Shown: positions 9,467 through 17,928 of the stretch, piece by piece
Position numbering within the stretch: position 1 is the first letter of the stretch
Layout of the letters: every line of letters starts with the position of its first letter
From: Clostridiales bacterium
GTDB lineage: Bacteria > Bacillota > Clostridia > Christensenellales > Aristaeellaceae
Direction: 5' to 3'
Assembly (NCBI GenBank): GCA_015056365.1
Contig: SVGM01000005.1
Span: 62,001 to 126,000 of the forward strand
DNA: 64,000 nucleotides
Made by a program: the position numbers and the translations under genes
Notes under the pieces: model-generated
Databases searched by the model: none
What the model was told of the DNA's origin: nothing
What the model saw: the letters and a program-made list of their open reading frames with translations, nothing else

Positions 9467-10666
9467 ATGCAACATTCCACCCGATGGGAAAAAGTCCTGT
9501 CTGTCGTCTGCCATCTGCTGATGTTTGTGCTGGCGTATGCGGTATTCTACCTGCTTACCCTGCGGCCTTCCAGCGATATCAGTATCCATGCCACCTGGGC
9601 TTCGGAAGGCGATTTCCGTGATCTCACCAGCTTTTTCCACCATGGAGCGCACCCCATGTGGCATGTGCTAGTGGCGCTGGTGATGCTCACCGGAATCCCA
9701 CTGCCTGTGGCGTCCGGCCTGGTCACCGCAGTATGCAAGCTTATCGAGTTCGCGCTGATCCACTGGCTCTTCTCCAGATGGCTGGGCGGCAGGCTCCGGC
9801 AGTGGCTGATTACCCTGCTGGCAGTATGCTGTGCGATGGTTTCCAGCCTTTGCTGGCCCTGGTATAATCCCACGGTCTATCTGGGCGCAGGCACGCCCAA
9901 TACCTGGCACAGCTGTACCCAAATGATCGCCATGGTGTGGATGCTGCTGTGCGTTCCCTATGTATCCCGCTGCTATGACCGCTTCCTTCAGCTTCAGCCT
10001 GAGATGGGCCAACGTACCCTGCTGAGCTGGAAGGAAATCGCGCTGCTGTGCCTGATGCTGCTGTGTAGCTTGGCCGCAAAGCCCACCTTCATGCAGGTGT
10101 TCCTGCCGGCTGCCTGTCTGTTCTTCCTGGTCAAGTGGATCCAGCATCCCAAAAACAGCCGTTACTTCCTGCAGGTGCTGGCAGGCGTTTTGCCAGCCAT
10201 TCTGCTGATGATCCTTCAGTACATGTACTACTTTGGCATCATCGTTCCCTCGCAGGGTGACATGGTGCTGGAGGTTTCCCTTGCCAAGGTTCGGCAGACT
10301 GCCATCATGGTGGTACTGATGCAGGCCTTCCCCATGGCAGCTCTGCTGGTGACCCGCAAACAGCCCAAAGACACCCTTTACTGGCTTACGCTGGTGATGA
10401 ATCTGGTGGGCATCGTGGAGTTCCTGATCCTCGGCGAAAACGGCCGGCGTGCCGCCGACGGCAATTTTGGCTGGGGCCTGATGGCCGCCGTGCTGATGCT
10501 GTGGGTGGTGGCTTTGCCCCGCTTCGTGAAGGCGCGGATCAGCGAGACCGAAATGACTGCTGTCAAACGCACCGGCTACGGCGTCTGTTGGGCGCTACTG
10601 GGCTGGCATCTGGTCTCCGGCGTGTATTATGTGATTTATTTGTTGAGCACGGGGGCTTCGTTGTAA
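9467..10666 (+). CDS. Polytopic membrane protein of unknown function
   Basis: The 399-residue protein has about ten hydrophobic segments and short loops. After the first helix there is an external loop, SDISIHATWASEGDFRDLTSFFHHG, containing acidic and histidine residues, and a second loop, WYNPTVYLGAGTPNTWHSC. It begins MQHS, like the preceding protein, which suggests but does not prove a common origin. The start has GAGGAG upstream inside the end of the preceding gene. The pair may build or export an envelope glycan; this is inference only. A strong hairpin terminator follows. Confidence 0.6.
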   Translation: MQHSTRWEKVLSVVCHLLMFVLAYAVFYLLTLRPSSDISIHATWASEGDFRDLTSFFHHGAHPMWHVLVALVMLTGIPLPVASGLVTAVCKLIEFALIHWLFSRWLGGRLRQWLITLLAVCCAMVSSLCWPWYNPTVYLGAGTPNTWHSCTQMIAMVWMLLCVPYVSRCYDRFLQLQPEMGQRTLLSWKEIALLCLMLLCSLAAKPTFMQVFLPAACLFFLVKWIQHPKNSRYFLQVLAGVLPAILLMILQYMYYFGIIVPSQGDMVLEVSLAKVRQTAIMVVLMQAFPMAALLVTRKQPKDTLYWLTLVMNLVGIVEFLILGENGRRAADGNFGWGLMAAVLMLWVVALPRFVKARISETEMTAVKRTGYGVCWALLGWHLVSGVYYVIYLLSTGASL

Positions 10667-10710
10667 CAAACCTGTGGGGTAGTCTCCCACGCCCAGCCAT
10701 TTCATAACGA

Positions 10711-10747
10711 AAAACCGGGAAGCCTTACGACAGGCTTCCCGGTTTTT
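10711..10747. terminator. Bidirectional Rho-independent terminator
   Basis: A perfect 15-bp stem (10711-10725 with 10732-10746), loop TACGAC, and A/T runs on both sides. It serves the plus-strand membrane-protein pair and the minus-strand era operon, which converge here. Confidence 0.9.
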
Positions 10748-10759
10748 CATTACTCGATG

Positions 10760-11650
10760 TTAGTCTTTGTTTTCGTATCCCAGCGTACGCAGGTCGTCCA
10801 TGCGGTTGCGCCAGTTTTCCCGCACCTTGACCCACAATTGCAGATGTACATGGGTGCCCAGCAAGGTCTCGATATCGGCACGAGCTTCCAGACCGATGCG
10901 ACGGAGCATCGTGCCCTGCTTGCCGATGATGATGCCCTTATGGGCGGCCCGCTCGCAGTAGATGGTGGCGTGGATCTCGGTCAGGCTGTCGCTCTGCTTG
11001 GTGATCGCCATCATCTCCACGCCGATGCCGTGGGGCACCTCATCCCGCAGGTGCAACAGCGCCTTTTCGCGGATCAGCTCACCGCAGATCAGCCGCTCAG
11101 GCTGGTCGGTGATGGTGTCATCGGGGAAGTACTGCGGACCTTCGGGCATATAGCTAATCAGCAGCTTCTTGAGATGTTCCACGCCATCGCCCTTGGCAGC
11201 GCTGACGGGCACGATATCATCGTAGCCCGCCTCGGCAAAACGCTGGATCAGCGCAAGCAGCGCTTCTTTCTTCAGCAGATCGATCTTGTTCAGCACCAGC
11301 GCCTTTTTTACCTTGTAACCGCTCATATCGGCCACAACGCTCTCGTCATGCTTGCCCACGGCGGTGGCGTCCACCATGACGATCAGCGCATCAATGCCCT
11401 GCAGCGCCTCCTTGGCCGTTTGCATCATATACTCGCCCAAGCGGGTGCGGGGCGTATGCAGACCGGGGGTGTCCAGAAACACCAGCTGATTATCCTTTTC
11501 GGTATAGACGCCCATGATGCGGTTACGGGTGGTCTGGGGACGATCTGAAACAATCGCCACCTTCTCCCCTACCATGGCGTTCATCAATGTACTTTTGCCT
11601 ACATTGGGGCGGCCTACGATGGCCACAAAGCCCGAATGGAACGCAGACAT
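10760..11650 (-). CDS. era: GTPase Era, 16S rRNA-binding ribosome assembly factor
   Basis: GTPase needed for maturation of the small ribosomal subunit. The N-terminal GTPase domain carries G1 GRPNVGKST (about residues 13-21), G3 DTPGLH (about 60-65) and G4 NKID (about 123-126); a C-terminal KH domain contains the family stretch IIGKQGTMLRRIG. The length of 296 residues is normal. AGGAGG lies 9 bases upstream of the ATG. It is the last gene of the yqfC-to-era operon, next to the ybeY fusion as in many Firmicutes. Confidence 0.97.
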   Translation of the reverse strand: MSAFHSGFVAIVGRPNVGKSTLMNAMVGEKVAIVSDRPQTTRNRIMGVYTEKDNQLVFLDTPGLHTPRTRLGEYMMQTAKEALQGIDALIVMVDATAVGKHDESVVADMSGYKVKKALVLNKIDLLKKEALLALIQRFAEAGYDDIVPVSAAKGDGVEHLKKLLISYMPEGPQYFPDDTITDQPERLICGELIREKALLHLRDEVPHGIGVEMMAITKQSDSLTEIHATIYCERAAHKGIIIGKQGTMLRRIGLEARADIETLLGTHVHLQLWVKVRENWRNRMDDLRTLGYENKD

Positions 11651-11668
11651 ATCGTATATCCTCCTCGT

Positions 11669-12559
11669 TTACGGCAGATCTTTGGGGCCAAAGCTATGGG
11701 GCAGCAGCTGGGGCAGCGTAGTCTCTGCCACCTGACCCTCGCCCCAGGTAACCAACAGCCGGATCCCCGGCGCGAACTCATTGAGCACCTGACGGCAGGC
11801 GCCGCAGGGATAGGGCGGCGCGCCGTTGGAAGCAATGGCGATGGTGCTGAATTCCTGCACGCCTTCACTGACCGCCTTGAACATGGCGGTACGCTCGGCA
11901 CAATTGGTCAGGCCAAAGCTGGCGTTTTCGATATTGCAACCGGTAAAAACGCGGCCATCTGCGCTGAGCAGCGCAGCGCCCACCGCATAGCGGCTGTAAG
12001 GGGAGTAGCTGTTTTGCATAGCCTGTCTGGCCAATGCGCACAGTTCCTCGTCGGAGGGGGCAATGGCGCCTTCGTCGCGGGTAACACCCGCCATCCCCAG
12101 AGCCTTCTCTTCCATCTTGCGCATCTCCTTTTTCTCGTCCTCTTCCATGTGGTCGTAACCCATGAGATGAAACAGTGCATGAGCCAGCAGATAGCACAGT
12201 TCTCTGCGCACGCTGTGGCCGTACTCTTTCGCCTGTTCCAGCGCGTGGGGATAGGAAATGATGACGTCGCCTAGCATACACGCGCCCAGCTCGGGATCCC
12301 ATTCCGCTTTGAGCCGTTTTTCACTGGTTCGAGCCGTCTCGCCCCGACGATAGTTCACCGCAGGAAAGCTCAGCACATCGGTGGGACGATCCACCCCACG
12401 CTGTTCTTTGTTGATCTGATGGATCTGTTCATCATCCGTCAAAAGCACATGTACGGCGCAGGGCAGCTTGACGCCCTCTGTTACCTGGCAGCATTTCGCC
12501 ACCAAGGCAAGCGGAGCGTCTATCGTTACGGAAAGCGTGCTTTCCCACTCAATCTTCAT
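11669..12559 (-). CDS. ybeY-cdd: YbeY endoribonuclease fused to cytidine deaminase
   Basis: A single 296-residue frame holds two enzymes. Residues 1-155 are YbeY, a zinc endoribonuclease for 16S rRNA 3'-end maturation and ribosome quality control: the triad motif HALFHLMGYDH supplies H127, H131 and H137. Residues 165-296 are cytidine deaminase, which converts cytidine to uridine: CAE at 220-222 and PCGAC at 251-255 supply the zinc cysteines and catalytic glutamate. In related genomes ybeY, dgkA, cdd and era are often separate neighbours; here no dgkA is present and the two ends are joined in frame. It overlaps the pgpH stop by ATGA, with AAGGAG 7 bases upstream. Confidence 0.93.
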   Translation of the reverse strand: MKIEWESTLSVTIDAPLALVAKCCQVTEGVKLPCAVHVLLTDDEQIHQINKEQRGVDRPTDVLSFPAVNYRRGETARTSEKRLKAEWDPELGACMLGDVIISYPHALEQAKEYGHSVRRELCYLLAHALFHLMGYDHMEEDEKKEMRKMEEKALGMAGVTRDEGAIAPSDEELCALARQAMQNSYSPYSRYAVGAALLSADGRVFTGCNIENASFGLTNCAERTAMFKAVSEGVQEFSTIAIASNGAPPYPCGACRQVLNEFAPGIRLLVTWGEGQVAETTLPQLLPHSFGPKDLP

Positions 12560-14997
12560 GCTTCTTCTCCTTGGGCCGGCTGCTGCATTTGTGCAGGATC
12601 TGCCGTGTCTTCGGCTGCTTCCGCCACTTCCGGCTGAGACTCGCTCTGTTCCACCACGGCTTCCTGTTCTTCTTTTTCTTCCTGCTCGATCGGTTCGGGC
12701 TGTACAGGTACTTCGGGTTTCTCCTCTTCCTGTGCCGGTTCCTCAACCATCGGTTCTACTTTGCGCAGTTCCATGGCCTCCACGCGGCTTTCCACATGAG
12801 GCTCCTCGGGGGCGGCCAGGCCGGCGTTGACGTGCGCCGCTGCGGACGGACTGATGGAGGGGTACTCAATGCGCTCATGGAACACGCCGCGCAGCACTGT
12901 GGCAAACGCCTGACAAATCCGCTCCACATCCAGCAGGGTCAGGGGCGCATCGTTGAGCTGACCGTCTTCCAGCTTGCCGCGCACCAGCTTGTCGATGAAT
13001 TCCTCGATGGCCTTCGGAGTAGGATTAGGCATGCTACGTACAGCTGCTTCCACGGTGTCGGCCAGCATGATGATAGCGCTTTCCTTGGTACGGGGACGCT
13101 TGCCGTCATAGCGGAAGTCAGCGATATCCACCGCCTGCTGATCGGCTTGCTGGGTCGCCTTGTGATAGAAGTACATCACCGGCGTATCGCCATGATGTTC
13201 TGCGATGATATCCTGAATCTCTTGGGGCAGACGATACTGCTGGGCAAGTCCCAAACCGTCCCGGGTATGTGCCGTTACGATGGCGGCAGATACATAGGGA
13301 TTGGTATGCTCGTGGGGATTGTCACCAAGCTGATTTTCCTTGAAATACATGGGGCGCTTCAGTTTGCCGATATCATGGAAATAGGCGCCGGCACGAGCCA
13401 GTAGCTGATTGCCGCCCACGCTTTCCGCAGCAGCCTCCGCCAGATTGGCGACGATAATGCTGTGGTGATAGGTACCGGACGCTTCGATCAGCAGCCTGCG
13501 GAGCAACGGGTGGTTGGGATTGCTCAGCTCCATCAGCTTGGCGGGCGTCGCCAGATGGAACACCGCCTCCAAAATGGGCGTAAACGCAATGCACAGCACT
13601 GCGGCAATAACCGCCGCACCTGCGCTTCTAAGCGCGTTGGTAAACACATCGTGCATATAGGTATTGGTCATAAAGCCGACAGCCAGAATCAGCACCGCAT
13701 TCACAACGGCGGTAATAATACCGCACAGCAGCAGCTGCTGACGATTGGGCTTGCGGCGTACCACCAGAATCGCCACCACGCCGCCGATCAGCGACATCAG
13801 CAGTACATTCACTGCCTCCGCACTATAGCTGCTTTCGCCGCCGGTGACCAGCGTACCCAGAATGATCGTCATGGAAAGTCCGCCGGCAAGCCCAGCCTTT
13901 GCGTCGATCAGGCTGGTCAGCATCATCACGCACAGCAGTGAGGGCATCAGATAGACGTGCAGCATCTTGGTCAGAATGCACACAGCCAGAGAGATGCACA
14001 AAATCAGCATCACAATGAACATACGCGACGGCCGCTGCAGAATCTCCGGGCAGTACAGGATCAGGATCATCACCAGCAGACCAAGGGCTGCAAGCACCAA
14101 AAACAGGCCGCTGACGTACATCATCACGTCCACGTCGTCATTGTCCAGAAGGCCGAGGCTGCGGAGCATTTCCACCTGATTGAGGGTAACGCGCTCACGG
14201 GCCAGCACGATGTTCTGACCCTGCTTATAGATGACAGGTTCGACGGTATCACGCGCCTCTTGCCGGAGCGCTTCGGTCGCATCCTGATCAATGAGCATAT
14301 TGGGCTGGATCACCTTGCGCAAAATGGGCGTGACCACGTTCTGCAAAAGGTCGATCTCCGTTTTATAGCCGATGATCTGCTGCAGATATTGAATGGCCTC
14401 GCTCACATAGCCTTCGCGGATCGTGGTATTCATGGTGTTTTCTACGGCGGCGGTCAGATTTTCCATCAGGTTGTTCATCTGCGCATCCGACGTGTGCAAC
14501 AGGGTTTGCAGCTGATAACCTGCCAGCGTCAGCTGGGTCAACTGGGTCTGGGCATAGGTCAGCTCAGCATCATTGAACTGATACTCCGCCTGCGCCTGCG
14601 GATTGTCCGGGAACTTCTGCTCCAGGATCTCGCGGCCATACTGCTGCACAGCTTTGACCTGACTGAGCACAATGTGCAGATTGGACAGCACATCTGCCGT
14701 AACGCTCTCGTTAAAAACATAGCTGGGCTCCACCTTGGCGGCGGCTTCCTCGCGCTGACGGGTGGTGCTGATCTCGTCCACCACGTCCTTGGAGGCCGTA
14801 ATGGTCGTATGGGAAATCTCACCCACGCGCAGATTATAGCGTTTGGGCGAGATGGCGATGGCCATCAGCGTGCACAGCACAAGGGCGCCCGCCGTCATCA
14901 CAAGGATGCTGCGAACCAGCTTGCTTTTCATCATTTCGTTCAGCGTTCTGCCGGGAGAACCTGCGGTTTTTCTCACGGATCGCTTATTGGGCATCAT
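12556..14997 (-). CDS. pgpH: 7TM-HD cyclic-di-AMP phosphodiesterase PgpH
   Basis: Membrane phosphodiesterase that hydrolyses cyclic di-AMP. Order of parts over 813 residues: one N-terminal helix (about 30-50), an extracellular domain (about 55-275), a seven-helix region (about 280-480) and a cytoplasmic HD domain with HHSIIVANLAEAA and FHDIGKLKRP (about 510-550). The C-terminus carries an unusual tail of about 80 residues rich in Glu, Pro and Gln, likely disordered. The start at 14997 has GGAGGGG 8 bases upstream and overlaps the end of phoH by 14 bases. It lies between phoH and ybeY, the usual Firmicutes position of yqfF. Confidence 0.93.
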   Translation of the reverse strand: MMPNKRSVRKTAGSPGRTLNEMMKSKLVRSILVMTAGALVLCTLMAIAISPKRYNLRVGEISHTTITASKDVVDEISTTRQREEAAAKVEPSYVFNESVTADVLSNLHIVLSQVKAVQQYGREILEQKFPDNPQAQAEYQFNDAELTYAQTQLTQLTLAGYQLQTLLHTSDAQMNNLMENLTAAVENTMNTTIREGYVSEAIQYLQQIIGYKTEIDLLQNVVTPILRKVIQPNMLIDQDATEALRQEARDTVEPVIYKQGQNIVLARERVTLNQVEMLRSLGLLDNDDVDVMMYVSGLFLVLAALGLLVMILILYCPEILQRPSRMFIVMLILCISLAVCILTKMLHVYLMPSLLCVMMLTSLIDAKAGLAGGLSMTIILGTLVTGGESSYSAEAVNVLLMSLIGGVVAILVVRRKPNRQQLLLCGIITAVVNAVLILAVGFMTNTYMHDVFTNALRSAGAAVIAAVLCIAFTPILEAVFHLATPAKLMELSNPNHPLLRRLLIEASGTYHHSIIVANLAEAAAESVGGNQLLARAGAYFHDIGKLKRPMYFKENQLGDNPHEHTNPYVSAAIVTAHTRDGLGLAQQYRLPQEIQDIIAEHHGDTPVMYFYHKATQQADQQAVDIADFRYDGKRPRTKESAIIMLADTVEAAVRSMPNPTPKAIEEFIDKLVRGKLEDGQLNDAPLTLLDVERICQAFATVLRGVFHERIEYPSISPSAAAHVNAGLAAPEEPHVESRVEAMELRKVEPMVEEPAQEEEKPEVPVQPEPIEQEEKEEQEAVVEQSESQPEVAEAAEDTADPAQMQQPAQGEEA

Positions 14998-15973
14998 CGG
15001 TTAAACCCCTCCGCTTTCTTTCGTACGCGTCATAGGCTTTTACAACGGTCTGTACCAGATCGTGGCGTACCACGTCGCTCTGGCTCAGCTTCACAATGGC
15101 AATTTCGGGGATGTCCGCCAACACGTCCATGGCATGCAGAAGACCGCTCTGCTTGCCAAAGGGAAGGTCAGTCTGGGTGGCGTCGCCGGTGACCACCACA
15201 CGGCTGCCTGTGCCTAGGCGGGTGAGGAACATCTTCATCTGTTCCGGCGTGGTGTTCTGCGCTTCATCCAGAATGATAAAGCTATCAGACAGGGTACGGC
15301 CGCGCATATATGCCAGCGGAGCAACCTCCAGCGCACCGCGCTCCTGCAGCCGCTGGTAGCTCTCCGCACCCATCATCTCATACAGGGCGTCAAACAGCGG
15401 ACGCAGATAGGGGTCCACCTTCTGGCTCAGATCGCCTGGCAGGAAGCCCAGCTTTTCACCGGCCTCCACAGCAGGGCGGGTCAGTACGATTCGTTCAATC
15501 TCCTTATTGCGCAGCGCGACCACCGCCAGCGCCATGGCCAGATAGGTTTTTCCTGTTCCGGCGGGACCCACGGCAAACGTCAGCTCATGCTCTCGGATGG
15601 CCTTCACATACTCGTATTGGCCAAGGGTCTTGCAGCGGACAGGACGACCGCGATGGGTGATCGCTACGGTCTCAAAAGAAATCTCATCCAGCCGGTCCAG
15701 CTCGCCTCGCTTGACCAGGCTAAGGGCATAGCGCAGGGTGATCTTGTCCACAGGCATCCGGCGGGCGTGAAGCTCGCTGAGCTTGTCCACCACATCGGCG
15801 ACCATTTGGACCGCCTCTGTTTCACCTTCCACCTCAAGGACGCTGCCGCGAAGCGCCAGTTTCACCTTGAGCTCGTTTTCGATCATCGGCAGATTGCGCT
15901 CGTTGGCGCCCAGCAGGGAAAGAGAGGCCTCCATGCTGTCCAGCATGATCCTCTCCCGTACGATGGCTGTCAA
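14984..15973 (-). CDS. phoH: PhoH-family ATPase
   Basis: RNA-linked P-loop ATPase of the PhoH/YbeZ family, usually co-encoded with YbeY. Walker A VGPAGTGKTYLA and Walker B SFIILDEAQNTTPEQ are visible, as are RPAVEAGEKLGFLPGD and GDATQTDLP. The frame extends to a GTG at 16015. I chose the TTG at 15973 because GGAGG lies 9 bases upstream and because it gives about 20 residues before LSLLG, close to relatives. An ATG at 15946 with GGGAGAGG close by is the alternative. It lies between yqfD and pgpH. Confidence 0.9.
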   Translation of the reverse strand: MTAIVRERIMLDSMEASLSLLGANERNLPMIENELKVKLALRGSVLEVEGETEAVQMVADVVDKLSELHARRMPVDKITLRYALSLVKRGELDRLDEISFETVAITHRGRPVRCKTLGQYEYVKAIREHELTFAVGPAGTGKTYLAMALAVVALRNKEIERIVLTRPAVEAGEKLGFLPGDLSQKVDPYLRPLFDALYEMMGAESYQRLQERGALEVAPLAYMRGRTLSDSFIILDEAQNTTPEQMKMFLTRLGTGSRVVVTGDATQTDLPFGKQSGLLHAMDVLADIPEIAIVKLSQSDVVRHDLVQTVVKAYDAYERKRRGLTDDAQ

Positions 15974-16127
15974 AAAAGCATGCCTCCGTTCATGGCAGCG
16001 CTGCCGGGTGCGCACGCACGGACGGCAGATGCCAGTTTATCATCTTCTATCATACAATAATCTGCCCATTTGTCAATCAATTCATTGTGTCAAAGCCTGT
16101 CAGCACGTTCCGGACGCCGCTGTGGTA

Positions 16128-17288
16128 TCAGGGAAGATCCTCCTCAGTCCGGCACAGGTTGGTCAGCCATTCGGCGCTGGCGGTGGCGTAAACGTAGCCG
16201 TCCTCCTTTTCCTCCAGGGCCATCCACTCCTCCAGCAGCGCATAACCCCGGAGCTTGCGATGCAAAGCCTTGCGGGCTGCGTCCTCCGCCTCTCGGCGCA
16301 CCTGTGTCACATCCCGGACGCCGTATTCCAGCGCCACCTCCCGATATTCGCTAACCCGCCGCCAGCAGGGAAAAAAACTGCCTACCACCGGCGTATCCGT
16401 GATCGACAGATGGTAGGTCAGGTACTCTGGCACCTCTGCCTCCTCCGGCACGCAAAACCACGGGGTACAAATCTGATAGCTGGTACTCTTCCTGCCGGTC
16501 TCCCGGCTGAGGGTCTCCCGAAGCGGTACACGCACGGTGGTTTCCTCCCAGCATCGTGCCATGACCACACCCCGTGCTGCCACAGGCACCTGCTGTTCAT
16601 CCGCCCCGCGTTCCACTCCCTGGATCAACACCTGTCCCTTACGAACCAAATCGCCCGCCCGCACAAGCGCTGTGCCAGCATATACCTGTACTGATTCCAC
16701 CACGCCGTCCCGCAGCGCCAGAAGATCTGCCGGTACGGAGGCCGGCAGCTGCGGCTCAGGCACCCCCTGGGTACATTCCACCACCAGCGTCACATTGCTC
16801 ACATACACCCGAAACCACGCCACGTCCGGATAGCGCCGCTGCAGAAGCAGCGAAAGGGTTTTGGCATCCGCCTGGGTCTTTCGCATGCCTGGACGATACC
16901 CCTCTTGTTCCAGATAGGTGGCGATATCCGCCTGATACGGCCCGGCATCCTCAACACGGATTAGCCACACATACTGCATGGCAACCAGCAGAAGCGCCAG
17001 CGTCAATACGCCGCCAATGACCAGCCCCGGTCGGCTCCACAATCGTTTCAGCCACGCGCCCAGCCCTACCGGCCGCGCATCTGACAGCCGCCAGCCCTTC
17101 TCTTGGACGATCATCGAAATCCTTTCCAGATCTGACGAGGAGCATTCGCATTTCAGGGTGCGGTGATCCGTGCGGCGCACCCTCAGCAACCGGATCTCCT
17201 CTTTTTGCATGGTATTGAGAAAGCGTTCCAGATTCAGTCCGCTCAGGGTAAACCTGTGGCGTAAAAAAGGCGGCAGGATGATCTTCAT
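16128..17288 (-). CDS. yqfD: Sporulation protein YqfD
   Basis: Membrane protein of the sporulation YqfD family; in Bacillus it is made in the mother cell, with no known enzymatic role. It has about 386 residues: a soluble N-terminal part, one hydrophobic segment (VIGGVLTLALLLVAMQYVWLI, near residues 93-113) and a large domain beyond it with family-typical TPWF and YLTYHLSITD segments. I chose the ATG at 17288, which has AAAGGA 8 bases upstream; an ATG at 17297 overlapping the yqfC stop is the alternative. The longer frame upstream overlaps yqfC and is not used. It lies between yqfC and phoH, the standard order. Confidence 0.85.
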   Translation of the reverse strand: MKIILPPFLRHRFTLSGLNLERFLNTMQKEEIRLLRVRRTDHRTLKCECSSSDLERISMIVQEKGWRLSDARPVGLGAWLKRLWSRPGLVIGGVLTLALLLVAMQYVWLIRVEDAGPYQADIATYLEQEGYRPGMRKTQADAKTLSLLLQRRYPDVAWFRVYVSNVTLVVECTQGVPEPQLPASVPADLLALRDGVVESVQVYAGTALVRAGDLVRKGQVLIQGVERGADEQQVPVAARGVVMARCWEETTVRVPLRETLSRETGRKSTSYQICTPWFCVPEEAEVPEYLTYHLSITDTPVVGSFFPCWRRVSEYREVALEYGVRDVTQVRREAEDAARKALHRKLRGYALLEEWMALEEKEDGYVYATASAEWLTNLCRTEEDLP

Positions 17289-17293
17289 CTTTC

Positions 17294-17554
17294 TCATCCT
17301 TTCGGGCGGTAGGAGAGTTTTTCGATCTTGCCAAGAACCACCAGCCCGTCCCGGTCGTAACGCGACAGGGACAGATGCTGCCCGGTGATGACCAGCAGGC
17401 CGCACAGGGTCTTGAGCACGATTTCCCGCTCGGTGCAGGCATAGATCCCCTGGTGCTGCTCTACGATCACCTTTTCGTCCCCCACCAGCACCGAACGCGG
17501 CCACCCGAAAACCAGCTCCTGCGGAATGTCCGCCTGTTTCAGTTTCTCCAGCAT
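17294..17554 (-). CDS. yqfC: YabP/YqfC-family sporulation protein
   Basis: Small protein (86 residues) of the YabP/YqfC sporulation family, needed for normal spore formation in Bacillus but of unknown activity. The family pattern of short beta strands is visible around IVEQHQGIYACTEREIVLKT and GLLVITGQHL. I chose the ATG at 17554 because GGGGAGG lies 6 bases upstream; the frame also has an ATG at 17569. It precedes yqfD with almost no gap. With yqfD it is the clearest sign that the organism belongs to a spore-forming lineage. Confidence 0.85.
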   Translation of the reverse strand: MLEKLKQADIPQELVFGWPRSVLVGDEKVIVEQHQGIYACTEREIVLKTLCGLLVITGQHLSLSRYDRDGLVVLGKIEKLSYRPKG

Positions 17555-17581
17555 ACCGCGCCTCCCCATGGTTTTTGGGAA

Positions 17582-17610
17582 AGCCTATGCATCTGGCGAA
17601 CGAAAAATGC
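17582..17610 (-). promoter_or_regulatory. Possible mother-cell sigma (SigE/SigK-like) promoter before yqfC
   Basis: On the minus strand GCATTTT (17610-17604), a 14-base gap and CATAGGCT (17589-17582). This partly resembles the -35 and CATA-type -10 of mother-cell sigma promoters, under which yqfD lies in Bacillus. The match is partial and the call is weak. Confidence 0.25.
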
Positions 17611-17644
17611 TGGCAGAGCGCAATCGCGTCGTACGCGCTGAGGA

Positions 17645-17673
17645 TTGACGAACGCTCCGTGTCCCGCTATAAT
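17645..17673 (+). promoter_or_regulatory. Strong sigma-A type promoter of a leader or small RNA
   Basis: TTGACG (17645-17650), a 17-base spacer and a perfect TATAAT (17668-17673). Transcription would start near 17680 and run towards the hairpins and terminator that precede the acetyltransferase gene. Confidence 0.65.
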
Positions 17674-17679
17674 GAACCT

Positions 17680-17885
17680 GACAAGGCGATACCACCTCAA
17701 AGGAGTGATTTCACCGATCATCCGGCTGCTGCCCCGACAGTCTGCGGATGATTCGGAAAGAGCGGAAAATCAAAGTGCATACAAAAAAGCTGCCATTTCA
17801 ACAGCTTTGTTTGTGTTGCAACTGTGATTTTCGCTCTGCATCGTCGTTTGTTCGACCGCAGAGAGATCTGCGGTTTTTTGTTTTT
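17680..17885 (+). ncRNA. Candidate small RNA or attenuator leader
   Basis: A stretch of about 200 bases with its own strong promoter and terminator and no convincing gene. It contains three stems: ATCATCCG with CGGATGAT (about 17717-17752), AAAGCTG with CAGCTTT (about 17786-17808), and the terminator stem at 17856-17873 followed by T6 and T5. The acetyltransferase gene starts 44 bases beyond. It could be a free small RNA or a transcription attenuator for that gene. I do not recognise a known RNA family. With the yqfC promoter region it fills the gap 17555-17928. Confidence 0.4.
17856..17885 (+). terminator. Rho-independent terminator before the acetyltransferase gene
   Basis: CCGCAGA/TCTGCGG stem (17856-17862 with 17867-17873), loop GAGA, then TTTTTTGTTTTT. 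It acts on the plus strand and lies upstream of the next gene's start. Confidence 0.8.
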
Positions 17886-17928
17886 GTCCAGTACGCCTTG
17901 TCGCAATCATCAATGGAGGGATCAATTC

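Noticed and set aside
16015-16127. Upstream GTG start of phoH at 16015
   Set aside because: It has no Shine-Dalgarno, and relatives start closer to the TTG at 15973 or the ATG at 15946.
17680-17885. Candidate RNA considered as 6S RNA, a T-box or another known riboswitch
   Set aside because: The ends do not pair as in 6S RNA, and I could not find T-box or other class-specific sequences.
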